Source: an uncultured Clostridia bacterium (GTDB lineage Bacteria > Bacillota > Clostridia > Christensenellales > Borkfalkiaceae). From it: DNA of 18,551 nt. Location: positions 1-18,551 of the forward strand of contig CANREU010000012.1 in NCBI GenBank assembly GCA_947629725.1, in the 5' to 3' direction. A model generated the notes under the pieces. It was not told the origin of the DNA. It made no database searches and saw nothing but the letters and a program-made list of their open reading frames with translations. Positions 1-8,294 of the stretch are shown in pieces (the first letter of the stretch is position 1; each line of letters begins with the position of its first letter). The position numbers and the translations under genes are program-made.

Positions 1-1194
1 GACATCATCGTCTTCAACACCTGCTGTATCCGCGAGAATGCCGAAAACCACGCCTTCGGCAACATCGGCGCCCTCAAAAAACTCAAACGGGAGAAGAAGG
101 GGCTCATCGTCGCCGTCGGCGGCTGCATGACGCAGGAGAGGGGAAAGGCGGAGCTCCTCCGCAAAAAATTCCCCTTTATCGACATCGTCTTCGGCACCCA
201 TAATTTAGACGAGCTCGCTTCGCTCATCGAAAAAAAGCGCAAACAAAAGAAGGCGGTCGTCTCCTTAAAGGAGGAAAGGGGGGAGACGGAGGACGGCGTC
301 GTCCCCGTCCGCACGAGCTATCCGAACGCGTGGGTGAACATCACCTACGGGTGCAACAATTTCTGCTCCTACTGTATCGTGCCCTACGTCCGCGGGCGGG
401 AGCGTTCGCGGAGCGCGGAGAAAATTTTGGAGGAAGTGCGCGGGCTCATTGCGGAGGGCTACGGCGAGATCACCCTCCTCGGGCAGAACGTCAATTCCTA
501 TCGCGACGAGAACGGCGCCGGATTTCCCGAGCTCTTGGAGCGGGTGGCAAAGCTCGAGGGCAACTTCCGCCTGCGGTTCATGACCTCCCACCCCAAAGAT
601 TTTTCGGCGGAGCTCGTGCGGGTGATGAAGGAAAACCCCAAGATCTGCCGCCATCTGCATCTGCCTGTCCAATCGGGCAATGACCGCATTTTGTCCCTCA
701 TGAACAGGCGCTACACGCGGGAAAAGTACCTCGAAGAGATCGCCCTTCTGAAGCGGGAGATCCCAGACTGCGAGGTGACGACCGACCTCATCGTCGCCTT
801 TCCCACCGAGACGGAGGAGGAGTTTTGCGACACTCTCTCCCTCGTGAAGGAGGCGGACTTTTCCTCGGCGTTCACCTTCATCTTCTCCCCGCGGACAGGG
901 ACGAGAGCGGCGGAGATGGAGGGGAGGATCCCCGAAGACGTCGCAAAGGACCGCATCATGCGGCTCGTGGAGGCGGTGAACGCCAACACCCGCATAAAGA
1001 GCGCAAACTATGCGGGCAAGACGGTGGAGATCCTGTGCGAGGACTTCGACGAAAAGAAGGGGCTCTACCTCGGCAGGGATCAATACGGAAGGATGGGGTA
1101 TTTTGCAAGCGACAAAAATGAGATCGGCAACTTCGTCTCATTGGAAATAAACGAAGCGAACGGGATCTCCCTCTACGGAGAGATCGTCCGCTGA
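1..1194 (+). CDS. miaB: tRNA-2-methylthio-N6-dimethylallyladenosine synthase MiaB (5' end cut off by window edge)
   Basis: Radical SAM methylthiotransferase that converts i6A37 to ms2i6A37 in tRNAs reading UNN codons. The frame is open from base 1, so the ATG at 127 is internal and the true start lies left of the window; 397 residues are visible. Seen: the MTTase N-domain NTC motif (start NTCCIRENAE) and the GC-M-TQ motif at visible residues 41-45, which carry two of the three Cys that ligate the auxiliary 4Fe-4S cluster. The radical-SAM CxxxCxxC follows at visible Cys118, Cys122 and Cys125 (nt 352-375), and a C-terminal TRAM-like domain covers roughly the last 60 residues. The first auxiliary-cluster Cys must lie off the window. 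An extra Cys directly follows the NTC cysteine. The stop is 12 nt before the next ATG. In the same operon, miaA makes the substrate i6A. MiaB rather than MtaB or RimO is supported by the NTC-x-IRENAE motif and by that context. Confidence 0.95.
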   Translation, partial: DIIVFNTCCIRENAENHAFGNIGALKKLKREKKGLIVAVGGCMTQERGKAELLRKKFPFIDIVFGTHNLDELASLIEKKRKQKKAVVSLKEERGETEDGVVPVRTSYPNAWVNITYGCNNFCSYCIVPYVRGRERSRSAEKILEEVRGLIAEGYGEITLLGQNVNSYRDENGAGFPELLERVAKLEGNFRLRFMTSHPKDFSAELVRVMKENPKICRHLHLPVQSGNDRILSLMNRRYTREKYLEEIALLKREIPDCEVTTDLIVAFPTETEEEFCDTLSLVKEADFSSAFTFIFSPRTGTRAAEMEGRIPEDVAKDRIMRLVEAVNANTRIKSANYAGKTVEILCEDFDEKKGLYLGRDQYGRMGYFASDKNEIGNFVSLEINEANGISLYGEIVR

Positions 1195-1206
1195 ACGGAA
1201 AATCGT

Positions 1207-3861
1207 ATGGAACTCAAGGAATGGATCTGTAAATGCTGTACGGCGCCCGTCGACCCGAGGGAAGCGGTCGGGCGGGTGCTCCGTTGCAAACATTGCGGGA
1301 GCGTGTTTACCCTCGCGAAGGAGACGGAGCCCGAGGTGACGGCCCTCCTCCGCATGGGGGAGCACGACCTCGACGCCTGCAAATTCGACGAGGCGTACAC
1401 GGCATATCGGAGGGCGGCAGAGCTCGACGGAGAAGAGCCCGAGGCATACTTCGGCATGGCGCTCGCCTCCTTCAAGGTGCAATACTTGAAGGACGAGGCG
1501 GCAGAGTTGCCCCGCCTGCAACCCATCTGCCATGAGATCTCGGAGAAGAGTTTCTCGGCGGACGGGAACTATCTGCGCGCCCTCGAGCTCGCGAGCAAGG
1601 AGAAGGGGGCGGCGATCGACGAGATCCGCGACCAATTCAACGAACTCAAAGAGAGCGGGCTCGACTACGACTGTTTCCTCTGCGTGAAGGTCTCCGACGA
1701 CCGCGGCGGCACCACGCAGGACAGCCACGAGGCGCTCAAACTCTACCATCACCTGAAAGAAAAGGGATATGCGCCCTTCTACTCGGAGGCGGAGACGGGA
1801 ACTCGGACGGGGAGCGACTACGAGGCGCTCATTTTATACGCCCTCTACACCTCGGAGTGCATGCTCCTCGTGTGTTCCGATGAGGAATATTTGCAGACGA
1901 AGTGGGTGAAGAACGAATACGTCCGCTTCACGGCGATGATCGCAAACGAAGAAAAAGAGCGCGACGCCCTCACCTTCATCTTCCGCGGGAAGCCCGTGGA
2001 GAGGCTCCCGGGGAAGAGCGGCAAGGTGCAGGGGATCGACCTCTTGCGGCCGGACGCCTACACGCGGGTCGACGAATTTGTGGAGAAACACACGCCGACG
2101 GCGCGGGCGCGGCGGGAGGCGGAGAAAAAACGCAGGCGCGCCGCGGAGGAAGCGCGCAGCCTCGAAGTCGAGGAGATGAAACGCCGTCTCGAGGAGAGCG
2201 AGAGAAGAAGAAAAGAGACGGAAGAAGCGGAGGAAAAGCGCCGCCGCGCGGAGGAAGAAAAGAGGAAAAAAGAGGAGGAGGCGCGCGCCGAGGAGGCGGA
2301 AAAGAAGCGTCTCGCCGAAGAGGAGCGGACCCGTCAATACGAGAATCTGATGCGTTTGTTGGAGGAAAACGAACGCCGGAACCACGTAAAGCAGCCGACC
2401 AAGCTGGTCTGCGTCTATTGTTCGAACGACATTTCGGTCGAGCCGGGAACGGATCTTTCTGCCGTCCGCTGTCCATGCTGCGGCGGGCATAAATTTTTGA
2501 CGGAAGAGGAGGCGCGCGCACAGGAGGAAGAGAGAAAGCGCCGCGCCGAGGAGGACGCGAGAAACAAGGAACTCGCCGAACTCAGAGAAAAACTCGCGCA
2601 GATGGAGCGGGAGCGCGCAGCCTCCGCGGCGCCCGCAAATCTTTCGCCTGCGCAACTCCTTGCGATGATGAGGCAGGCGGAGGAGGACGAAAAGAGGAGG
2701 CGGGAAGAGGAAGCCGCCCGCGCCGAGGCCGAACGGATCCAAAGGGAAGAGGAAGAGAAGAAGCGGAAGGCGGAGGAGGAGAGAAAGCGCAGAGCGGAGA
2801 AGGCGCGCCTTGCGGCGGAGAGCCGTGCGCGGGAAGAAGAGGCGCGGAGAGAGAAGGAAGAGGCGGAGCGCATCGCGGCCGCCCGCCGTGCGCGTGAGGA
2901 AGAGGAAAAGAGGCTCCGGGAAGAGGAGAGAAAACGACAGGAAGCGGAGGAAGCCCGCCTTGCTGCCGAGCGTCTCGAAAGGGAGAAGGCGGAGCGGAAA
3001 AAGCAGGAAGAGGAAGCGCGGCACGCGGACGCGGCACAATTTGAGATCGAGGGCGACGAGCTGGTGAAATATATCGGGCGGGGCGGTGAAGTCACGATCC
3101 CGAACTACATCAAAAAAATCGGTCCTTCGGCATTTTGTGACTGCGAGAAGCTCACGCGCGTCGTCATCCCGGACAGCGTGAGGGAGATCGGGTACAATGC
3201 GTTTTGCATGTGCGAAAATCTGAAAGAAGCAGAGATCGGAAACGGAGTGAAGACGATTGGAAAGCAAGCTTTTCATTTGTGCTCCTCCCTTAAGCGCATC
3301 GTCATTCCCGACAGCGTGGAGACGATCGGGGAGAGCGCGTTCGGCTATTGCAGTCAGTGCACGAGCTTTTCTTTCGGAAAAAATATACGGGAGGTCGGGC
3401 TGCGGGCGTTTGAAAGCGCTCGGGCCCTCAAAAAGGTCGAGATCAAAGATCTCGCCCAATGGTGCCGCGTCCTCGGGCCCGCCGTCGCCTCCGGTTGTTA
3501 CAATGAGAAGGACCTCTATCTGAACGGGAAAAAGGTCACCGAGCTCTCTATCCCGCAGGGGGTGACGGAGATCGCGCCCCGTGCGTTTGAGCACATCAGC
3601 GGGCTGACGAAGATCGTTCTTCCCGCGGGGCTTACGACCATCGGAGAGGACGCATTTTTCTGCAGCTGCGGAAATCTTATGAGCCTCACGATCCCCGAGA
3701 GCGTGACTTCGATCGGGAAGGGGGCGTTTGAAGCGCGCGGCATAGGAAAACTTCGGCAGGTGACCATTCCAAAGCGGCTCGCGGGTCTTTTCAACGTCAA
3801 CCTCAAGAGGATCTTCGGGACGGTTTTATACGGCCGCATCAGCTTTACGTTTACGAAATAG
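1207..3861 (+). CDS. Zinc ribbon - TPR-like - TIR - charged helix - zinc ribbon - charged helix - BspA-type LRR protein
   Basis: 884 residues, no signal peptide or TM segment, so probably cytoplasmic. Domains seen in order: zinc ribbon 1 (Cys8, Cys11, Cys27, Cys30); TPR-like helices (about 44-100); TIR domain (about 152-295) opening YDCFLCVK, with helix GSDYEALI and the WVKNEY motif; charged helix (298-395); zinc ribbon 2 (Cys402, Cys405, Cys422, Cys425); second charged helix (431-608); LRR_5/BspA repeats (about 611-860) with recurring IPxxVxxIGxxAF units. In the TIR, Glu206 sits where the catalytic Glu of NAD-cleaving TIRs lies (SARM1 E642), so NADase activity is possible but only inferred. 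The ATG at 1207 has no convincing Shine-Dalgarno; being 12 nt after the miaB stop, it may be translationally coupled. The LRR part uses TTT-rich Phe codons, unlike the N-terminal part. TIR proteins with zinc ribbons or LRR_5 repeats are known in gut Clostridia, but I know no assigned function. Possible roles are defence sensor, stress sensor or scaffold. Confidence 0.88.
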   Translation: MELKEWICKCCTAPVDPREAVGRVLRCKHCGSVFTLAKETEPEVTALLRMGEHDLDACKFDEAYTAYRRAAELDGEEPEAYFGMALASFKVQYLKDEAAELPRLQPICHEISEKSFSADGNYLRALELASKEKGAAIDEIRDQFNELKESGLDYDCFLCVKVSDDRGGTTQDSHEALKLYHHLKEKGYAPFYSEAETGTRTGSDYEALILYALYTSECMLLVCSDEEYLQTKWVKNEYVRFTAMIANEEKERDALTFIFRGKPVERLPGKSGKVQGIDLLRPDAYTRVDEFVEKHTPTARARREAEKKRRRAAEEARSLEVEEMKRRLEESERRRKETEEAEEKRRRAEEEKRKKEEEARAEEAEKKRLAEEERTRQYENLMRLLEENERRNHVKQPTKLVCVYCSNDISVEPGTDLSAVRCPCCGGHKFLTEEEARAQEEERKRRAEEDARNKELAELREKLAQMERERAASAAPANLSPAQLLAMMRQAEEDEKRRREEEAARAEAERIQREEEEKKRKAEEERKRRAEKARLAAESRAREEEARREKEEAERIAAARRAREEEEKRLREEERKRQEAEEARLAAERLEREKAERKKQEEEARHADAAQFEIEGDELVKYIGRGGEVTIPNYIKKIGPSAFCDCEKLTRVVIPDSVREIGYNAFCMCENLKEAEIGNGVKTIGKQAFHLCSSLKRIVIPDSVETIGESAFGYCSQCTSFSFGKNIREVGLRAFESARALKKVEIKDLAQWCRVLGPAVASGCYNEKDLYLNGKKVTELSIPQGVTEIAPRAFEHISGLTKIVLPAGLTTIGEDAFFCSCGNLMSLTIPESVTSIGKGAFEARGIGKLRQVTIPKRLAGLFNVNLKRIFGTVLYGRISFTFTK

Positions 3862-3870
3862 GAGAGAGAA

Positions 3871-6435
3871 ATGGGACTTTCACCGATGATGCTCCATTGG
3901 CAGCAAGTCAAGGAAAAATATCCGGATTGCATCGTGTTCTACCGCCTCGGGGACTTCTACGAGATGTGCTTCGACGACGCCGTGAAGGCGTCCTCCATCC
4001 TCGATCTCACCCTCACGGGGCGGGACTGCGGGCTTGAGGACCGCGCGCCGATGTGCGGCGTTCCCTTTCACGCCGCCGATGTGTACATTGCGAAGCTCGT
4101 CGCGGAGGGGCAGAAGGTCGCCATCTGCGAACAGCTCACCGATCCCAAAGAGAGCAAGGGAATGGTGGACAGGGACGTCATCCGCGTCGTCTCGGCGGGC
4201 ACTCTCACGGAGGAGAGCCTGCTCGACGAGAAGAAGAGCAACTACGTCGCCTGCGCCGTGAAGAAGGGGGAGAAGTGCGCGCTCGCGTGGGCGGACATCA
4301 CGACGGGGGAGTTCGCCGTGATCGAGCCCGAAAACTTCGAGGCGCTCCTTTCCGAGCTCGTCAACCGCTCTGTTGCGGAGATCGTCTGCAATGAAGAGGC
4401 GCTGTTCGCCGCAAAGGACCGCGCGGAGACGGAGCGGGGGATCCTCCCGCCCTTTTCCTGCTATCTTCCGTGGGCATTCCTCCCCGAACAGGCGGAAAAG
4501 AGCCTGAAAGAGCAGTTTTCCGTCGCCGACATCTCGGCCCTCGGGCTTCAGGGAAAGGAGACGGCGATCTCCGCCGCGGGCGCTCTCGTGGAGTACCTCC
4601 GCGACACCCAAAAGCACGCCCTCAAAAACATCGATTCCCTCCGCTTTTCCGACAGCAGCGGGCGGATGATCCTCGATCCCGCCGCGGTGCGCAACCTCGA
4701 GATCCTCAAAAACAACGCGGAGGGGAAGAGGTACGGCTCTCTTTTGTGGCTCCTCGACAAGACGAAGACGGGCATGGGCGCCCGCCTCCTGTCCTCCATG
4801 CTCCTCTCGCCCCTGTGCGACCGCAGGGAGATCGAGAAGAGGCTCGACGCGGTGGACGAGCTCTACCGCGCGACGGTCGTCCGCATGGGGCTCTCCGATA
4901 TGCTCGGCGGCATGCGCGACGTGGAGAGACTCACGGGCAGGATCTCCAACGGCAATTTGCAGCCGAGGGATTGCCTCGCGCTCTCGTCCTCCCTCGCCGC
5001 CGTCCCCAACATCAAGTTCCAACTCACGGGCTTTTCCTCCGCTCTCCTCACGGAGATCGCGGGGGAGCTCGTCGACACAAAGGAGATCTGCGCCCTTTTA
5101 GACCGCGCGATCTCGCCCGAAGCTCTCACCCTCAAGGAAGGGAACTACATCCGCACGGGCTATTGCAAGGAGCTCGACGACCTCAAAGCGGTGAAGGAGA
5201 ACGGGAAGACCCTCATCGCCGAACTCGAGGCGCGGGAGAGGGAGCGGACGGGGATCCGCACCCTCCGCGTGGGATATAACCGCGTGTTCGGCTACTACAT
5301 CGAAGTCAGCAACTCCTTCAAGGAGAAAGTTCCCTATTCCTACGTGCGCCGCCAGACGCTCGCGGGAGGGGAGAGATATGTTACGGAGGAACTCAAAGAG
5401 CTCGAGGAGAAGATCCTCGGGAGCGACGAACGCGCCCAGCGGCTCGAATCGCGGCTCTACGGGGAGATCCTCGAGATCCTCGCGCGGAACATCCCGCTCT
5501 TGCGGCGGATCGCCTCCGCGATCGCCGCGCTCGACTGCTACGTCTCCTTCGCAGTGGTCGCACGGGAGAACAAGTATTGCCGTCCCGAGATCGTAGAAGA
5601 GGGGGCGCTCGAGATCGAAGAGGGGAGGCACGCCGTGGTGGAGGCGATCTCCCGCGAGCGGTTCATCCCCAACGGGTGCCTTTTAGACGGCGGCGAAAAC
5701 CGCACGATGATCCTCACGGGTCCCAATATGGCGGGCAAGAGCACCTATTTAAGACAGGTCGCCCTCATCGTCCTCATGGCGCATGTGGGGAGCTTCGTCC
5801 CCGCCAAGCGCGCCGTCGTCCCCTTATGCGACAGGATCTTCACCCGCATCGGCGCGAGCGACAACCTCATCCTCGACAGGAGCACGTTTATGGTGGAGAT
5901 GACGGAGGTCGCGGGCATTTTGCGCGGCGCTACGGCGCGGAGCCTCCTCATTCTCGACGAGGTGGGGAGGGGGACGAGTACCTTCGACGGGCTCTCCATC
6001 GCGTGGGCGGTCATCGAATACCTCAACGAAAAAATCCGCGCGAAGACGCTGTTTGCCACGCACTACCATGAACTCACCGAGCTCGAGGGCAAGCTCGAGG
6101 GGGTGAAGAACTATAAGATCAATGTGCGGGAGATCGGCGGAAGCATCGTCTTTTTGCGCAAGATCGTGCGCGGAGGGGCTTCCCGCAGTTTTGGCGTGGA
6201 GGTCGCGGCGCTCGCGGGGGTCCCCGAGGAGGTGACCGCCCGCGCCAAGACCATTCTCCGCTCCCTCGAAAAGAACGACCTCTCCCGCCGTCCCGCAGAG
6301 GAAGCGTATGAAGAGGAACCCGTCTCGCCGCAGCGGCCCGACTTTGCGGGAGAACTTGCTGGGATCGACGTGAACGCACTCACTCCCTTGCAGGCGCTCG
6401 CACTCCTCTCGGAGTGGAAGGAGAAACTCGCATGA
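3871..6435 (+). CDS. mutS: DNA mismatch repair ATPase MutS
   Basis: 854 residues, the normal length for bacterial MutS. It binds base mismatches and small loops and, with ATP, recruits MutL. Seen: mismatch-binding F-x-E motif GDFYE (Phe29, Glu31); Walker A GPNMAGKST (617-625); the DRSTFMVEM segment (669-677); Walker B LLILDEVGRGTSTFDG (Asp696, Glu697); the switch histidines in THYHEL; and a C-terminal TPLQALALLSEWK helix resembling the usual end of Firmicutes MutS. AGGAGAG at 3860-3866 overlaps the stop of the TIR/LRR gene and sits 4 nt before the ATG, so that start is well supported and coupled. The last bases overlap the mutL start (ATGA). It is MutS1, not MutS2: the mismatch domain is present and there is no Smr domain. 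Confidence 0.98.
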   Translation: MGLSPMMLHWQQVKEKYPDCIVFYRLGDFYEMCFDDAVKASSILDLTLTGRDCGLEDRAPMCGVPFHAADVYIAKLVAEGQKVAICEQLTDPKESKGMVDRDVIRVVSAGTLTEESLLDEKKSNYVACAVKKGEKCALAWADITTGEFAVIEPENFEALLSELVNRSVAEIVCNEEALFAAKDRAETERGILPPFSCYLPWAFLPEQAEKSLKEQFSVADISALGLQGKETAISAAGALVEYLRDTQKHALKNIDSLRFSDSSGRMILDPAAVRNLEILKNNAEGKRYGSLLWLLDKTKTGMGARLLSSMLLSPLCDRREIEKRLDAVDELYRATVVRMGLSDMLGGMRDVERLTGRISNGNLQPRDCLALSSSLAAVPNIKFQLTGFSSALLTEIAGELVDTKEICALLDRAISPEALTLKEGNYIRTGYCKELDDLKAVKENGKTLIAELEARERERTGIRTLRVGYNRVFGYYIEVSNSFKEKVPYSYVRRQTLAGGERYVTEELKELEEKILGSDERAQRLESRLYGEILEILARNIPLLRRIASAIAALDCYVSFAVVARENKYCRPEIVEEGALEIEEGRHAVVEAISRERFIPNGCLLDGGENRTMILTGPNMAGKSTYLRQVALIVLMAHVGSFVPAKRAVVPLCDRIFTRIGASDNLILDRSTFMVEMTEVAGILRGATARSLLILDEVGRGTSTFDGLSIAWAVIEYLNEKIRAKTLFATHYHELTELEGKLEGVKNYKINVREIGGSIVFLRKIVRGGASRSFGVEVAALAGVPEEVTARAKTILRSLEKNDLSRRPAEEAYEEEPVSPQRPDFAGELAGIDVNALTPLQALALLSEWKEKLA
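6418..6423 (+). promoter_or_regulatory. Ribosome binding site that decides the mutL start
   Basis: AAGGAG lies 8 nt before the ATG at 6432. An in-frame GTG at 6414 would give six extra residues, but it lies upstream of this site and has no comparable ribosome binding site. Homologues begin with a short sequence such as M-I-x-x-L before the I-A-A-G-E-V motif. I therefore start mutL at 6432. Confidence 0.8.
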
Positions 6436-8294
6436 TCCATGTTTTAACGCCCGAGATCTACAACCGCATTGCCGCGGGCGAAGTCATCGACAGACCCTAT
6501 TCGGTCGTCAAAGAGCTCGTCGAAAACGCCGTAGACGCAGGCGCAAAGTCCGTTACGGTGGAGATCGAGGGGGGCGGAAAGAAACTCGTGCGCGTCACCG
6601 ACGACGGCGCGGGGATCTCCGAAGAGGACCTGCCGCGCGCCTATCTTCCGCATGCGACGAGCAAACTCGAGAAGGCAGAGGACCTCTTCACGGTGCAGAC
6701 CCTCGGCTTTCGCGGGGAGGCGATCGCCTCCATTGCCTCCGTCTCGCGGATGAAGATCTGCTCCAAGACGGCGGGCGGCGAGGCGCATTCCCTCGCCTGC
6801 GAGGGGGGAGCGGTCGGAAAAGTGCTGCCCGAGGGCGGGGCGGACGGGACGGTCGTCACGGTGGAGGACCTCTTCTACAACACCCCCGCCCGTCTCAAAT
6901 TCTTGAAATCGGACGGACAGGAGGAGGGGGACGTCACCGCCATGATGGCGCGCTTTCTCATGTCCCGCCCCGAGATCTCCTTTACCTATCTTACGAACGG
7001 CAAGGTGAAGTACCGCTCCTTCGGCGACGGCTTGGAGAGCGCGATCGCCGCCGTCTACGGCGCGGATACCCTTGCAAACTGCCACAAAATTTCGGCGGAT
7101 AAGCACGGGATCAAGGTGTACGGCTACATCGGCAGCCGCAACTTCTACAAGCCCAACCGCACCTACGGGAGTCTTTTCGTGAACGGGAGATACGTCGTCA
7201 ACCAAACGGTCGGCGCCGCCATGACGAACGCCTACTCCGCCTATCTTATGAAGCGGCAATACCCCTTCTACGTGCTCTTCCTCGATGTGCCGCCCGAGAT
7301 CGTGGACGTGAACGTCCACCCCAACAAGGCAGACGTGCGCTTTGCGGACAACCAAATCATCTACGGGAGCGTGTACTCGGTCGTTTCCGCCGTACTCGAC
7401 GGAAACTCCCGCGCCCTCGAATACCTCGCGGAAAACGAAAAGAGCGGAATGGGGTACGGAAAACCCGTCTCCACCTTCCGTAAAACGGAGAATGTGCCCG
7501 AAAGGCCCGCCCCCGTGATGACCTACGAGGAGGCGAAAAAGGAACTCAAATTCGACGTTTCGCCCCTTGCGGGGCACTCGCCCGTCTCGCGCGAATTCTT
7601 TGCCCCCAACACGATGGAGGTGCACGCGCCAGCGGCAAAGCCCGCGGAGGACGCCTTCGAGGAGAACAGGAAGTTTTTGCGGGAGCGGGAGGAAAAGGCA
7701 AAACAGGAAAAGCTCGACCCGAAAGATCTCGTCTACAAGGGGGAGCTCTTCCGCACCTATCTCATCTATGAGGCGGGGGACTGCGCCTACCTCATCGACC
7801 AGCACGCCGCCCACGAGCGGCTCATCTACGACAGGCTCCGCGCCAAAATGGAGGCGCGCGCGGTCGTCTCCCAGCCCATGTTGATGCCCTATGTCCTCAC
7901 CGTGAACGCGCAGGAATTCTCCTTCCTCGAAAAGCAGTTCCCCGTTTTGCGGGAGATCGGGTTCGACGTGGAGGAGTTCGGCGGCACGAGCGTGAAAGTC
8001 TCCGCCGTCCCTGCCGACCTCATGGGTATGGACCTTGCGGCGTTCTTCGGCGAGGTGCTCTCCTCGATGGAGAGCCTGCGCGCCATCCGCCTTGCCGACC
8101 TTCTCAAGGATAAACTCGCCTCCGCCGCATGCAAAGCCGCGGTGAAGGGAGGGGAGTTTTTGAGCGAGGAGGAGGCGAAGTCTCTCATCGAGCGCATGGA
8201 CGGGGACGTGGGGCTCAAGTGCCCGCACGGGCGGCCCGTCGCCGTGCGTGTGAAGAGAACGGAACTCGAAAAGCTTTTCAAGAGGATCGTATGA
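6432..8294 (+). CDS. mutL: DNA mismatch repair protein MutL (endonuclease type)
   Basis: 620 residues from the ATG at 6432, whose ATGA overlaps the mutS stop. MutL couples MutS mismatch recognition to strand nicking. The N-terminal GHKL ATPase shows ELVENAVDAGA, the DDGAGI motif, an HATSK motif and GFRGEA. The middle linker (about 330-430) is charged and poorly conserved. The C-terminal half carries the metal-dependent endonuclease motif DQHAAHERLIYD (from Asp456) plus ACK and CPHGRP (597-602) motifs, as expected in bacteria without MutH and Dam. The last acidic position of the DQHA-x2-E-x4-E motif is Asp467 instead of Glu, a conservative change. The miaA start overlaps the stop codon. Family assignment is secure; nuclease activity is inferred from the motifs. 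Confidence 0.97.
   Translation: MIHVLTPEIYNRIAAGEVIDRPYSVVKELVENAVDAGAKSVTVEIEGGGKKLVRVTDDGAGISEEDLPRAYLPHATSKLEKAEDLFTVQTLGFRGEAIASIASVSRMKICSKTAGGEAHSLACEGGAVGKVLPEGGADGTVVTVEDLFYNTPARLKFLKSDGQEEGDVTAMMARFLMSRPEISFTYLTNGKVKYRSFGDGLESAIAAVYGADTLANCHKISADKHGIKVYGYIGSRNFYKPNRTYGSLFVNGRYVVNQTVGAAMTNAYSAYLMKRQYPFYVLFLDVPPEIVDVNVHPNKADVRFADNQIIYGSVYSVVSAVLDGNSRALEYLAENEKSGMGYGKPVSTFRKTENVPERPAPVMTYEEAKKELKFDVSPLAGHSPVSREFFAPNTMEVHAPAAKPAEDAFEENRKFLREREEKAKQEKLDPKDLVYKGELFRTYLIYEAGDCAYLIDQHAAHERLIYDRLRAKMEARAVVSQPMLMPYVLTVNAQEFSFLEKQFPVLREIGFDVEEFGGTSVKVSAVPADLMGMDLAAFFGEVLSSMESLRAIRLADLLKDKLASAACKAAVKGGEFLSEEEAKSLIERMDGDVGLKCPHGRPVAVRVKRTELEKLFKRIV

Noticed and set aside
2098..3030. Repetitive GAG/AAG/GCG-rich DNA as a DNA repeat or CRISPR-like array
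   Set aside because: The repetition follows codons for Glu, Lys, Arg and Ala in a charged helix; there are no constant-length repeats or spacers.
1834..3594. Long antisense open frame (586 codons) opposite the TIR/LRR gene
   Set aside because: It is a by-product of the repetitive, GC-rich Glu/Lys/Arg codons on the other strand. The translation is Leu/Phe/Arg-rich with no recognisable domain and no ribosome binding site.
8129..8290. Longer miaA reading frame inside mutL
   Set aside because: The extra 54 codons overlap conserved mutL coding sequence and have no family match. The ATG at 8291 overlaps the mutL stop and starts at the P-loop strand.
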